Part shown: positions 1 to 9,355 of the stretch, one piece after another
How positions within the stretch are numbered: the first letter of the stretch is position 1
Layout of the letters: each line of letters opens with the position of its first letter
Source: Rhizobium gallicum bv. gallicum R602sp
GTDB taxonomy: Bacteria; Pseudomonadota; Alphaproteobacteria; Rhizobiales; Rhizobiaceae
DNA: 64,000 nt
Direction: 5' to 3'
Assembly (NCBI RefSeq): GCF_000816845.1
Contig: NZ_CP006877.1
Location: 4,032,501-4,096,500, forward strand
The notes under the pieces: model-generated
What the model was told of the DNA's origin: nothing
Databases searched by the model: none
Seen by the model: the letters and a program-made list of their open reading frames with translations, nothing else
Position numbers and translations under genes: made by a program

Positions 1-3000
1 GAAAGCGGATCGGCGATCTTGCGAAGCTCCGGCCGCAGGAGATCTTCCTGGATGCTGGCGGGCGTATCCGATTCGTGCTTGCCGCTCATGACGGGGATGT
101 CGCGCGGCGCCTTTTCCTGCAGCAACAGTTCGGCTGCTTCGATCACCGGATCGGAGTGGAAGAGCTCACGCAGATGCCCATTGAAAGCGACATTGGCAAC
201 CGCTGCGATCGACATGCCGTGATGGTGCGCATAGTAGTTATAAACAACAGCGCATTTCTTGCCTTCCGGCACGCGGGTCGGCGTGAAGTCGACGGCATCA
301 TGGAATCCGAATTTGCCGAGCGCACCGAGCTTGCGCAGGCGCTGCAGATTTTCGAGTGCCCCTGGCGGGTCGTATTGGCTGGCGAGGATCGAGGCATAAG
401 GCGCGATGACGGCATTGTGGCCGAGGCCGCGCTTCAGGCCAAGCGTAGGCACGCCGAAGTTCGTGTATTGATAGTTGAGGTTATGGTCGCGAGCGTTGAA
501 GGCCGCTTCCGAAATGCCCCACGGAATACCCAGCTTGCGTCCGTAGTTCATCTGCTCGACCACGACCAGATTGTTTGTCTGGTTGAGAATACCCCCGCCG
601 CGCTCCTGCATGACGAGCGGCGGCATCAGATATTCGAACATCGAGCCGGACCAAGAGACGAGAGCGCCGCGCGAACCGACCGGCACGACCTGGCGGCCGA
701 GGCGATACCAATGCTCCGTCGGCAAGTCGCCCTTTGCGATGCCGAAAAGACTGGTCAGCCGGCATTCCGACGCCAAAAGGTCGTAGCAGGCCTGGTCGAG
801 CTCGCCGCTTTCGACGCGATAGCCGATCGAAAGAAGGCGGCGTTCCGGACGGAACAGGAAGCTGAAATCCATCGAGAAGGCGAGATCGCGGGCCTTGTCG
901 CGAAGGGCAATCAGCCGCGGCCGCAAAGCATCGATATTTGAAAGGTCGAATGTGCTGTCGGAAATATGCGCTTCGCAAATCTTGACGAGTGCTTCGGCCC
1001 AACGGGTAAGTTCGCCGCTGAGTGCCGACTTCACTTCGTGATCGAGATTTGCCGCAAGCTTCTGGATGTCACGGGCAAGAACCGCAAGGTTGATGACGCG
1101 GATCGAGGCGAACTCGTGCTCGCGCTTAACGGCGGCGAGCGCGTTCTGGAAGCCGACGATCCGTTCTTCCAGGCGGCGGCGGAGCGGACGGACCGTCTTG
1201 CGATCGTCTGGAAGGTCGGCCAGTACTTCGCCGAGGATGCCGGCAGTGTCGCCGACGCCGTCGAGATTGCCCTGCATATGCGCCGACGGGGCCTCGGCCC
1301 AATTGCGGCAAGCCGACGAAACGGCAATAAGGTGACCGGCGAGATTGCCGCTGTCGACAGCCGAAACGTATCGCGGCCCAAGGGTCTGCAGCGTATCGGT
1401 GTGGTACCAGTTAAAGAGGTGGCCACGATACTTCTCCATCTTGTCGATGGTGCCGATCGTCTGCTCCAGCCGCTCGATCGTTTCCTCGAAGGAAAACCAG
1501 CCGAACTGGCGGCCGGAAACGACCGAGAGCAGGTACACGCCGATATTGGTCGGCGAGGTGCGGCTCGCGACGATGACGTGCGGCGTTTCCTGAATGTTAT
1601 CTGGCGGCAGGTAATTCTGTTCTGCCGTGGTGAACGTATCGAAGTAACGCCAGGTGCGGCGCGCGATCTTTCTGAGCTCGCTTGAGACCGAATCGGCGAC
1701 TTCCAGGCGGTCTTCGGTTTCTGCCGACTGGCTGACATACCAGGCAACGAGTGGCGACAAGGTCCACAGCAAGGCAAACGGAATACCGACGAGGAATGCG
1801 TTATCGCCGGGAAGTGCTGCAAAGCCGAGTGCGAGCAGCGCGAGCACCGGGGCGTGCCACATCGCGCCGTAGTAGGAGAGGATCGTTCCCTGCCCGCCCG
1901 CTTGGACGCTGGCAGCAGTGCGCCATTGCAGCATCAATTTATGGCTGACGAGAAGACGGTAGAGCGAGCGGCCGATCGCATCGACCATCATGCAAGCCGT
2001 ATCGGCAATGAAAACGATACGAAGCGCCACCTGGGCGTTCGCAGCGCGGATATCCGACCACACGGTATAAAGATGTGCCCGTGCAACGATATCGCTGGTG
2101 CGTGGAATGATGCCGTGGATGAGCGACAGCGTCGGCGCAACGAAGAGGCAAAAGATCAGGAGGATCTGCCATACGAGTGCGCCAAGCGGGCCCATAAGAT
2201 ACCAGCCGAGCACGGAAGCGAAGAACCAGGCGATCGGCGTCAGCGAGCGGCGCAGGTTATCGAACATCTTCCAGCGCCCGAGAGCGGTGACGCCGTATTT
2301 TGGATTGAACATATATGGCAGAAGCTGCCAGTCGCCACGCGCCCAGCGATGCTGGCGCGAAGCCTCGACTTCGTAGCGGATCGGAAAGTCTTCGACGAGC
2401 TCGAGATCGGTAACGAGTGCGCAGCGCGCCATCGAACCTTCGAGAAGATCGTGGCTCAACACCGAATTCTCATCGATGCGGTCCCTCAGCGAAGCTTCGA
2501 AGGCATCGACATGATAAAGGCCCTTGCCGGTAAACGTGCCTTCGCCGGCGAGGTCCTGGTAGACATCGGAAACCGTGAAGACGTATGGGTCGAGGCCGCG
2601 GTTGATCGAGAAGACGCGCTGGAATACCGAAGCGTCCTTGCCGGTCGTCAGCGACGGGGTCACGCGCGGCTGCAGCACGCCATAGCCGCTTTCGACGCGG
2701 CCGGTCTTCGGGTTTATCACCGGACGGTTGATCGGATGATAGAGTTTGCCGACAAGCTTGGTCACGGCATCGCGCATCAGGCGCGTGTCGGAATCGAGCG
2801 TCATGATATACTGAACGCCAGCCGGCACAATATTGGCGCCCGGTAGATAGGTCGTGTCGCTGTCGCCGCGCAAAAGCATGTTCAGCTCGTGCAGCTTGCC
2901 GCGCTTGCGCTCCCAGCCCATCCAGACGCCCTCTGACGGGTTGTAGAGGCGGCGGCGATGCAGGAGGTAGAAGCGCGTTTTGCCGTCATAGGCGTAACGT

Positions 3001-4664
3001 GCCGAAAGATTGGCGATTTCACGCCGGGCGTAGTCCAGGACTTCCAGGTCGTTCGACGTCTCCTCGACATCGCTGTCGGGCCAGTCGCTCAGCAGCGCGA
3101 AATAGATTTCGCCGCGCGGATTGGCGAGATAGTGAACCTCGAGATTGCGAACCAGGTCATCGACGCTGTCGCGGTTCGAAATCAGGCATGGCACGACAAG
3201 CAGCGTGCGCGCGTCTTCCGGAATGCCTTCCTTGAACTCGTAGCCGACAAGCCGCGACGGCGTTACGAAGAAGGACAGCAAGGTATTGAAAAGACCTGTC
3301 GCGCCCTCCGATGCCGGGAGAGAGAACATGATCAGCAATACGGCGATTTCCAACGTGCCCATGCCGGCATTGGCCATGAAGCGCCCGACGATCGCCATCG
3401 CAATGATGGTAAGCAGCATGACGGGGAGCGCAATCGACAGCCAGTTGAACTTGCGGACTGTTCGAACAAAATGCTGGACCAGGGTCGGACGATAATTGGC
3501 ACGTTCTTCAAGTTTGGGCCGGTGCATGCCGGCAAGAAAGCCGCCGACATTCGGCTCATGCGGTTGCGGCTCCTCAGAGGCTCTGGCTTCGCTGGTCATG
3601 TCGAGCGCCAACTGGGCGACTTCCATTTCCGTCAGCGGCGAGCGCTTGGCGAGCTTCTCGATCTGTTTGCGGTATTTGTTGCGTGATCCCGAATCGAGGA
3701 TGCCGTAATCGGAATTCTCCCACAGCAGCTTGTCGACATGGCTGACCTGCTCGACCCAGACCGACCATTCCGCATCATCGATCTCGCGAAGGCTCCGGAT
3801 GATGTTGCCCATCGTGACATTGCCGGAGGAGAGGCGGCTATGCTCCGCCATCGTCGCTTCTTCGGTATCACGGCCGAGCCTTTCCAAACGCTCATCGAGC
3901 CAAGCGATCGCAAGGCTAGACGCCTGCGACCCGTCGCGCATGCGATAGAGGAACTGCGTCGAGAAGGTATTGTCCTCGGCAAGCGGTTCGAGCGTCCTCA
4001 GATACTCCGCAGCCTTCGCCGGATCGTCCAAACGCACGAGTTCATCGGCCGCCTCGTTCGCACGGCGGCGTATGCGCCGGCTGCGTTCAACGCGACTGGA
4101 AATGCGACGGAGGTTTTCGACGAGAACATACCGCACAAGCGAGGGGACCGCCCAAAGCTCACCGATGCGCAACGTCTCACCCAGCTGGAAGCCATCGACA
4201 AGCGCCGTCAGACTTTCCTGTGAAACGGTGCTGTGGGTGTGAGCGACATAGAGCCAGGCGAGCACCAGCGTACGTGGTACTTGTACACCATCGACATCGA
4301 TGGTCGGCAGTTCGCGATAGAAGCGCCGCGGGAAGTCGCGGCGGACCTCCTGAATTGCCTCTTCGACGATATAGTGGTTGTCGAGAAGCCATTCGGCGGC
4401 AGGCGTGATCGTCTCGCCCGCTTCCACGTCGGCCGCGGTCGTGCGGTAAACGCGCAGGATTTCCTTCTCGTTCTCCTTGTGTCGTGCAAAAAAGTCGAAG
4501 GCAGTAAAAGCCGGCAGCGAATCGACGCCTTTGCGGGCGATCGATTCACCCATCGCCTTGATGTCTTCAATCGACAGGTAGGTCGAGCGAACCGAGTCGT
4601 TGTGATCGATGTGCTTGACTTCGGCTTCGCGTGACGGGTTTGGAGACGGAATGGAAATGGTCAT
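1..4664 (-). CDS. ndvB: Cyclic beta-1,2-glucan synthase NdvB, N-terminal part (gene runs off the window)
   Basis: Inner-membrane enzyme that makes cyclic beta-1,2-glucan, a periplasmic osmolyte needed for rhizobial symbiosis. An uninterrupted minus-strand frame begins at an ATG at 4664 (an in-frame TAG lies 27 nt upstream, so the start is nearly forced; no strong ribosome site is visible) and is still open at base 1, giving about 1,554 residues of a family normally near 2,800. Visible features are hydrophobic segments around residues 390-470 and 820-1000, an LDSDT acidic motif near residue 620 and a QHRWARGDWQ motif near 771, both typical of processive glycosyltransferases. The chain-length-controlling phosphorylase-like C-terminus lies outside the window. 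The long open frames on the opposite strand are shadows of its codon bias. Family assignment is firm; function is by homology. Confidence 0.93.
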   Translation of the reverse strand, partial: MTISIPSPNPSREAEVKHIDHNDSVRSTYLSIEDIKAMGESIARKGVDSLPAFTAFDFFARHKENEKEILRVYRTTAADVEAGETITPAAEWLLDNHYIVEEAIQEVRRDFPRRFYRELPTIDVDGVQVPRTLVLAWLYVAHTHSTVSQESLTALVDGFQLGETLRIGELWAVPSLVRYVLVENLRRISSRVERSRRIRRRANEAADELVRLDDPAKAAEYLRTLEPLAEDNTFSTQFLYRMRDGSQASSLAIAWLDERLERLGRDTEEATMAEHSRLSSGNVTMGNIIRSLREIDDAEWSVWVEQVSHVDKLLWENSDYGILDSGSRNKYRKQIEKLAKRSPLTEMEVAQLALDMTSEARASEEPQPHEPNVGGFLAGMHRPKLEERANYRPTLVQHFVRTVRKFNWLSIALPVMLLTIIAMAIVGRFMANAGMGTLEIAVLLIMFSLPASEGATGLFNTLLSFFVTPSRLVGYEFKEGIPEDARTLLVVPCLISNRDSVDDLVRNLEVHYLANPRGEIYFALLSDWPDSDVEETSNDLEVLDYARREIANLSARYAYDGKTRFYLLHRRRLYNPSEGVWMGWERKRGKLHELNMLLRGDSDTTYLPGANIVPAGVQYIMTLDSDTRLMRDAVTKLVGKLYHPINRPVINPKTGRVESGYGVLQPRVTPSLTTGKDASVFQRVFSINRGLDPYVFTVSDVYQDLAGEGTFTGKGLYHVDAFEASLRDRIDENSVLSHDLLEGSMARCALVTDLELVEDFPIRYEVEASRQHRWARGDWQLLPYMFNPKYGVTALGRWKMFDNLRRSLTPIAWFFASVLGWYLMGPLGALVWQILLIFCLFVAPTLSLIHGIIPRTSDIVARAHLYTVWSDIRAANAQVALRIVFIADTACMMVDAIGRSLYRLLVSHKLMLQWRTAASVQAGGQGTILSYYGAMWHAPVLALLALGFAALPGDNAFLVGIPFALLWTLSPLVAWYVSQSAETEDRLEVADSVSSELRKIARRTWRYFDTFTTAEQNYLPPDNIQETPHVIVASRTSPTNIGVYLLSVVSGRQFGWFSFEETIERLEQTIGTIDKMEKYRGHLFNWYHTDTLQTLGPRYVSAVDSGNLAGHLIAVSSACRNWAEAPSAHMQGNLDGVGDTAGILGEVLADLPDDRKTVRPLRRRLEERIVGFQNALAAVKREHEFASIRVINLAVLARDIQKLAANLDHEVKSALSGELTRWAEALVKICEAHISDSTFDLSNIDALRPRLIALRDKARDLAFSMDFSFLFRPERRLLSIGYRVESGELDQACYDLLASECRLTSLFGIAKGDLPTEHWYRLGRQVVPVGSRGALVSWSGSMFEYLMPPLVMQERGGGILNQTNNLVVVEQMNYGRKLGIPWGISEAAFNARDHNLNYQYTNFGVPTLGLKRGLGHNAVIAPYASILASQYDPPGALENLQRLRKLGALGKFGFHDAVDFTPTRVPEGKKCAVVYNYYAHHHGMSIAAVANVAFNGHLRELFHSDPVIEAAELLLQEKAPRDIPVMSGKHESDTPASIQEDLLRPELRKIADPL

Positions 4665-5123
4665 GGGTTCGGTTCTGGGTCCAAACTAAGGTTATGGTAA
4701 TTTTGCCTAGCCTTTTGCACCGGCAATTATGACTGCGACATGAACGGCCAACGGGCTTTCCAGGAAGATGCGAAAGCCACAGATTTCCGATACGAAACGG
4801 TTTAGGCCTGATTTATGGCACGATTCTGCTGGTCAGAGCTGCATTTTGCCTCCACCCCTGAAGAACCATCCGGGAAAGTTGGACACCCTCCCGATAATTC
4901 AAGTCAAGGGGCACGGAATTGCCCGGCTTTGCTTACCTCAATTTTGGCAGTTCTTCGCTATTCAAAATAAAAATCCGGCACCCATCGGGCACCGGATTTC
5001 AAACATATGGGACCGCTGTTGTTGTCGACCGAAAATTCCCGGTTCACGCAGAAGACTGTCCCAGCCGGCGATTTGAGAAGTAAATTCGTAAGGTGCCGGC
5101 AACATACCGGCACGACAGCTCGA
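4665..5123. other. Intergenic region upstream of ndvB
   Basis: This 459-base stretch lies between the ndvB start and the end of a small minus-strand gene. It holds a clear minus-strand terminator at 4971-4999 (described separately) and presumably the ndvB promoter in 4665-4970. I see no convincing coding sequence; a 102-codon plus-strand frame at 4768-5076 has no ribosome site and runs through the terminator. Confidence 0.6.
4971..4999 (-). terminator. Rho-independent terminator of the small minus-strand genes
   Basis: On the minus strand a 12-bp stem (4987-4998 with 4972-4983, two G-U pairs) closes a 3-base loop and is followed by TTTTATTTT. It lies about 125 bases past the stop of the 54-residue gene at 5124-5288 and separates it from ndvB. 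Confidence 0.8.
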
Positions 5124-5288
5124 TCAGCCGATAACGCCGCAGACCAAGGCTGCAACGAATGCGAACGCCGCGGTAAATAGCGTGGCATTTAGCGCAAAAT
5201 GAAGCTTCTGGCGCATTGAAGCCGGCTTCTTGGTCGGTACGGAACCATAATAGTTCGCTTGAGTATGCGAAATACCCAGGTCTGCCAT
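5124..5288 (-). CDS. Small single-span membrane protein, unknown function
   Basis: Fifty-four residues beginning MADLGISHTQ. The ATG at 5288 is preceded by GGAGG with a 6-base spacer, which decides this start over a longer upstream reading. The N-terminal half is polar; residues about 30-53 form one hydrophobic Ala/Val/Leu-rich segment ending in a Gly, so the product is probably a small inner-membrane protein with a cytoplasmic or periplasmic tail. A strong terminator follows. I do not recognise a family; it may be a genus-restricted rhizobial gene. It is on the same strand as, and 124 bases downstream of, the small gene at 5413-5601. Confidence 0.7.
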   Translation of the reverse strand: MADLGISHTQANYYGSVPTKKPASMRQKLHFALNATLFTAAFAFVAALVCGVIG

Positions 5289-5412
5289 GTGTTGCCTCCG
5301 TCTCTTATTATTGGCGCGGCGGTCTGCCGGCACTGATATTCCTATATACTCTATAAGCTAGGTAGAGATAAATTTCCTTCCAGAGCGTGAGGGATAGAAA
5401 ATCTGACCCGGC

Positions 5413-5601
5413 TCAGCAAAGAGTGCGCCATGCCCATATCAACGAACGCTCGATTGCGTTTTCTTCTCTTTGGGCACCCGAGGAAGCCTCGATCAATCGG
5501 CGATCTTTTTCAGCGGGAATGGAAACGCTTGTCTGCTCGCGCCGTTCGACCTTGGCCGGAGGATCGAGATATCCCATGGTCATTCCGCCGAGAAAGAACA
5601 T
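5413..5601 (-). CDS. Small hypothetical protein
   Basis: Sixty-two residues beginning MFFLGGMTMG. The ATG at 5601 has GGAGGT five bases upstream, a strong ribosome site. The product has a short hydrophobic start followed by a charged body rich in Glu, Arg and Lys; no domain or export signal is evident. It probably precedes the 54-residue membrane-protein gene in the same transcript. Function unknown; reality is supported mainly by the ribosome site. Confidence 0.55.
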   Translation of the reverse strand: MFFLGGMTMGYLDPPAKVERREQTSVSIPAEKDRRLIEASSGAQREENAIERSLIWAWRTLC

Positions 5602-5737
5602 ACCGCACCTCCACGATCACGAAAGCTAACACTCGTTAACAGGATCATGACAGATGAAAATCGGCTGTCAATAGTCTAGTCGAATAGTCGTCTTTTAACG
5701 GCTTCTTAACCTTGAATGACCGGTGCCCGAAAGGATT

Positions 5738-6511
5738 TCAAATATTTGAAAAATCTGCAGTTCTGGCTTTGACGAAGCCTTTGCTCGCAATCATCAAATT
5801 TCTCGTGTAATCCTCATGAACGTCCCCACTGGCCAATTGGCCGGAGGTCAGCCGTTCGACGACGGCGCCGTTGCGCATCACGGCAAGCCTTTCACACATA
5901 TGGGTAACGACACCAAGGTCGTGGCTCACCATGACAAAGGTCAGTTTGCGGTCACGCCTGATCTGTTCCAGCAGATTGAGCACCTCCGCCTGCACGGAAG
6001 CGTCGAGCGCCGACGTCGGTTCATCGAGCAGAAGGATCGACGGCTCGACGATCAGGGCGCGCGCAATCGCCACACGCTGCCGCTGGCCGCCGGAAAGCTG
6101 GTGCGGATAGCGGAAGCGGAAGCCGTTTCCAAGGCCGACCTCGTCCAATGCCCGCGCGATGCGCTTCTCGCTGTCGGCAATCCCGTGAATTGCCAATGGC
6201 TCGAGCAGCAGGCGGTCGATCGTCTGCCGTGGGTGCAGCGAGCCATAAGGGTCCTGGAACACCATCTGGACATTTCGATAGAAAGCCTTGCTGCGTTTTG
6301 CACCCTGCAGCAGCTGATCATGAACGCGAATTGCGCCACCCTTGACGGGCGCAAGCCCCGCTACCGCACGAAGCAGCGTCGACTTGCCGGAACCGGATTC
6401 CCCAACCAGCCCGAAGGAGCCGCCGGATGCGACCGCGATGCTGACGTCTTGAAGCGCATGAAAATCGTCATAGACGACGCTAAGATTTTCGACCGAGAGC
6501 GCCGCACTCAT
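5738..6511 (-). CDS. Peptide ABC transporter, second ATP-binding subunit (DppF type)
   Basis: Cytoplasmic ATPase (257 residues) that, with the partner ATPase encoded just upstream, powers uptake of short peptides. A Walker A GESGSGKST near residue 36, the signature LSGGQRQR, and a Walker B ILLLDEPTSALD followed by a switch His are all present. The ATG at 6511 overlaps the upstream stop as ATGA and has GGAG eight bases before it, which argues against a GTG nine bases further up. It is the last gene of the six-gene operon starting with the dipeptidase at 12104. Homology supports the family; the exact peptide range is not readable. Confidence 0.9.
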   Translation of the reverse strand: MSAALSVENLSVVYDDFHALQDVSIAVASGGSFGLVGESGSGKSTLLRAVAGLAPVKGGAIRVHDQLLQGAKRSKAFYRNVQMVFQDPYGSLHPRQTIDRLLLEPLAIHGIADSEKRIARALDEVGLGNGFRFRYPHQLSGGQRQRVAIARALIVEPSILLLDEPTSALDASVQAEVLNLLEQIRRDRKLTFVMVSHDLGVVTHMCERLAVMRNGAVVERLTSGQLASGDVHEDYTRNLMIASKGFVKARTADFSNI

Positions 6512-7341
6512 GCAGCCCACTCCGGCCTGCGGTCGAGTACTGGCAGCGGATGGCGATCTTCTCCGATTTGCGGCATGCAGTTCAAAAGTCCCTGCGTATA
6601 GGGATGCTGTGCATTCTTGAGGTCAGAAGCCCTAAGCTCTTCAACGATCTTACCGGCATACATCACGATGACGCGGTCGCAGAACGAGGAAACAAGACGC
6701 AGATCATGCGACACGAAGATAAGCCCCATGCCGCGCTCGGAAACTAGCTTGTCCAGGATCTTCAACACGTCGAGCTGCACGGTGACGTCGAGCGCCGAGG
6801 TGGGCTCGTCAGCGATCAGCAGTTCCGGCCCGGCAATCAGCATCATGGCGATCATTGCACGTTGACCCATGCCGCCTGAGACCTCATGGGGGTAGAGATC
6901 GAAGACACGTTTCGGATCGCGAATCTGCACGGCCTCAAGCATGGCAAGCGCCCGTTCGGTCGCCTCGGCCTTGCTGACCTTCTCGTGCGTTCTCAGCGTC
7001 TCGCAGATCTGCCGGCCGATCGACATCACCGGATCAAGCGAATATTTGGGATCCTGCAACACCATGGCGATGCGCTTGCCGCGCAGGAGCCGCCGTTCTT
7101 TCGCTGAAGCCTGGAGCAGATCGATGCCGTTGAAGTCGAGCTTGTCGGCCGTGACGATGCCGTGCTTCGGCGTGAGCCCCATGATCGCGCGGCCGGTCTG
7201 CGACTTGCCGGATCCAGACTCCCCGACGATGCCGAGGCGTTCCCTGTCGAGTGTGAAGGAAACGCCGCGAACAGCTTCGATCAAGCCGGTGCGCGTCGGG
7301 TAGCTGACCTTGAGATTGTCGACCGTCAACAAGGCCGTCAT
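6508..7341 (-). CDS. Peptide ABC transporter, first ATP-binding subunit (DppD type)
   Basis: ATPase subunit of 277 residues. Walker A GESGSGKSQ lies near residue 36, the signature reads EVSGGMGQR, and Walker B is LLIADEPTSALD. The C-terminus has the usual oligopeptide-ATPase tail with a Pro-rich HPYTQGLL motif. The ATG at 7341 overlaps the stop of the upstream permease as ATGA, and the 3' end overlaps the next ATPase in the same way, so translation is coupled across the operon. The two ATPases are expected to form a heterodimer. Confidence 0.9.
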   Translation of the reverse strand: MTALLTVDNLKVSYPTRTGLIEAVRGVSFTLDRERLGIVGESGSGKSQTGRAIMGLTPKHGIVTADKLDFNGIDLLQASAKERRLLRGKRIAMVLQDPKYSLDPVMSIGRQICETLRTHEKVSKAEATERALAMLEAVQIRDPKRVFDLYPHEVSGGMGQRAMIAMMLIAGPELLIADEPTSALDVTVQLDVLKILDKLVSERGMGLIFVSHDLRLVSSFCDRVIVMYAGKIVEELRASDLKNAQHPYTQGLLNCMPQIGEDRHPLPVLDRRPEWAA

Positions 7342-8273
7342 TGGCCGCTCTCCTTGGGATCGAGCGCATCGCGCAGGCCGTCGCCAAGCAGGTTGAAACC
7401 GAGGCTGACGATGAGGATCGCAATTCCAGGCATGGCCGCGACCCACCATTGATCGAGAATGAAACGGCGACCCGAGGCGATCATCGCACCCCATTCCGGC
7501 AGTGGCGGCTGCGCGCCGAGACCGAGAAATCCGAGACCGGCAGCCGTCAGGATGATACCCGCCATGTCGAGCGTTACGCGAACGATCAGCGACGAGAGGC
7601 AGAGCGGCATGACATGGCGGATGATGATGCGGACCGGCGATGCACCCATCAGCTTGACCGCCGAGATGTAATCGGAGCGCCGCACCGTCAGCGTTTCCGC
7701 CCGCGCAATGCGGGCGTAAGGAGGCCAGGACGTGATTGCAATCGCGATGATTGCGTTTTCGATGCCCGGCCCGAGTGCCGCGACAAAAGCAAGCGCCAGC
7801 ACCAGCTTCGGGAACGCCAGGAAGATATCGGTGATACGCATCAGCACTGCATCCACCCATCCGCCGGCATAGCCGGAGACAGTGCCGACAATCAGTCCAA
7901 TCGGCGCCGAGATGACCGCAACCAGCACGACGACGAAGAGCGTCAGCCGCGACCCGTAGATCAGGCGCGAAAGGATATCGCGACCCTGGTCGTCGGTGCC
8001 GAGCAGATACTCGCCGGTACCTGGCGGCAGAAGTCGCGCATTCTTTAGATCGCCGACCACTGGCGAATGCGTGGCCAAGAGATCAGCGAAGGCGGCAACG
8101 AAGAGCAGCGCGACAATGATAATGAGACCAAGGACGGCAAGCTTGTTCGCACTGAACTGCCGCCAGGTCACATAGGCGCGCCCGAGACGGGCCTGCACGC
8201 GTGATTGCGGGCGATCGGAAAGCAGCCACTCGCGGCGGCTCATCGGCGCTGGCTGGCTGGCTGGAACCGTCAT
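7338..8273 (-). CDS. Peptide ABC transporter permease (DppC type)
   Basis: Inner-membrane channel subunit of 311 residues with the N-terminal cytoplasmic extension, then a first membrane span (about residues 40-62), a periplasmic loop, and five further spans. The DppC hallmark LLGTDDQGRDILSRLIYGSR and the EAA-type loop near PVRIIIRHVMP are readable. The ATG at 8273 overlaps the upstream permease stop as ATGA. It pairs with the DppB-type permease to form the translocation pore. Confidence 0.9.
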   Translation of the reverse strand: MTVPASQPAPMSRREWLLSDRPQSRVQARLGRAYVTWRQFSANKLAVLGLIIIVALLFVAAFADLLATHSPVVGDLKNARLLPPGTGEYLLGTDDQGRDILSRLIYGSRLTLFVVVLVAVISAPIGLIVGTVSGYAGGWVDAVLMRITDIFLAFPKLVLALAFVAALGPGIENAIIAIAITSWPPYARIARAETLTVRRSDYISAVKLMGASPVRIIIRHVMPLCLSSLIVRVTLDMAGIILTAAGLGFLGLGAQPPLPEWGAMIASGRRFILDQWWVAAMPGIAILIVSLGFNLLGDGLRDALDPKESGQ

Positions 8274-9337
8274 CGGCTTCGCGTCCTTGGATCGAGCGTC
8301 CGGTAGAGAAGATCGGACAGGAGGTTGATGCCGATGAACACCGTGCCGATGACGATCGTGCCGCCGAGGACAGCGTTCATATCGGCATTTTGCAAGGAGT
8401 TGGTGATGTAGAGGCCAATACCTGGCCAGGAGAACACCGTCTCCGTCAGAACCGAGCCTTCGAGAAGCCCGGCGTAGGAGAGCGCAATCACCGTCACAAG
8501 TGGGACCGCGGCATTGCGCAATGCGTGGCCCCAAATTACCCGGGTTTCCGAAAGCCCCTTGGCGCGCGCAGCCACGATATATTCCTGACTGAGCTCGTTC
8601 AGCATGAAGCTGCGCGTCATCCGGCTGATATAGGCGAGCGAGAAATAGCCGAGCAGCGATCCCGGCAAGATAATGTGCCGGAAGACATCGTAGAAGACGT
8701 CCCACTGCCCCTGCCAGAGGCTGTCGATCAGATAAAAGCCGGTAATCGGTGTGAATGTATATTCAAAGACGATATCGATGCGCCCCGGGAAGGCCACCCA
8801 GCGCAGTTGCGCATAGAATACGACGAGCGAGATCAGGGCCAGCCAGAAGATCGGCACGGAATAGCCGACAAGCCCGACGACACGCACAATCTGGTCGGCA
8901 AGGCTGCCGCGCCGAACGGCCGCAAGCACGCCAAGCGGAATGCCGATCAGGGCGCCAATAATGGTGCCGAGGGTCGCAAGCTCGATCGTTGCCGGAAAGA
9001 CGCGGCGGATATCGGTCATCACCGGATTGGTGGTCAGCACCGAATTGCCGAAATCACCGGAAAGGACACCTTTGATATAGATGAAGAATTGCTGATAGAG
9101 CGGCAGATTGAAGCCGAGCTCTTCACGCACGCGCTCCACGACATGCGTCGGCGCGCGGTCGCCAAGGATCGCAAGAACCGGATCGATCGGCACGACACGG
9201 CCGATGAAAAAGGTAACGGCCAGAAGTCCAAGATAGGTCGTCACGGCAGCGGTCAGGAAACGTCCGATTGCTTTCGCGAGGGGAACGGCACGACCCTTGG
9301 CGGGCCGCGCCTCCATTTTTGGTTCGATAATGCTCAA
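8270..9337 (-). CDS. Peptide ABC transporter permease (DppB type)
   Basis: Inner-membrane permease of 355 residues with six predicted spans. The start is a TTG at 9337 preceded by CAGGA with an 8-base spacer; an internal ATG seven codons on is the alternative. The characteristic DPVLAILGDRAPTHVVERVREELG-type segment after span one is present, as is the ALRNAAVPLVTVIAL coupling loop. It sits 18 bases downstream of the binding-protein gene and overlaps the next permease. Confidence 0.88.
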   Translation of the reverse strand: MSIIEPKMEARPAKGRAVPLAKAIGRFLTAAVTTYLGLLAVTFFIGRVVPIDPVLAILGDRAPTHVVERVREELGFNLPLYQQFFIYIKGVLSGDFGNSVLTTNPVMTDIRRVFPATIELATLGTIIGALIGIPLGVLAAVRRGSLADQIVRVVGLVGYSVPIFWLALISLVVFYAQLRWVAFPGRIDIVFEYTFTPITGFYLIDSLWQGQWDVFYDVFRHIILPGSLLGYFSLAYISRMTRSFMLNELSQEYIVAARAKGLSETRVIWGHALRNAAVPLVTVIALSYAGLLEGSVLTETVFSWPGIGLYITNSLQNADMNAVLGGTIVIGTVFIGINLLSDLLYRTLDPRTRSR

Positions 9338-9355
9338 CGAACGAATCCTGCCGGA

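Noticed and set aside
75-4634. Several long plus-strand open frames (75-941, 966-1685, 1854-2846, 2958-3686, 3738-4223) opposite ndvB
   Set aside because: They are antisense shadows of a single 1,554-codon minus-strand frame with recognisable NdvB motifs; none has a family match or ribosome site.
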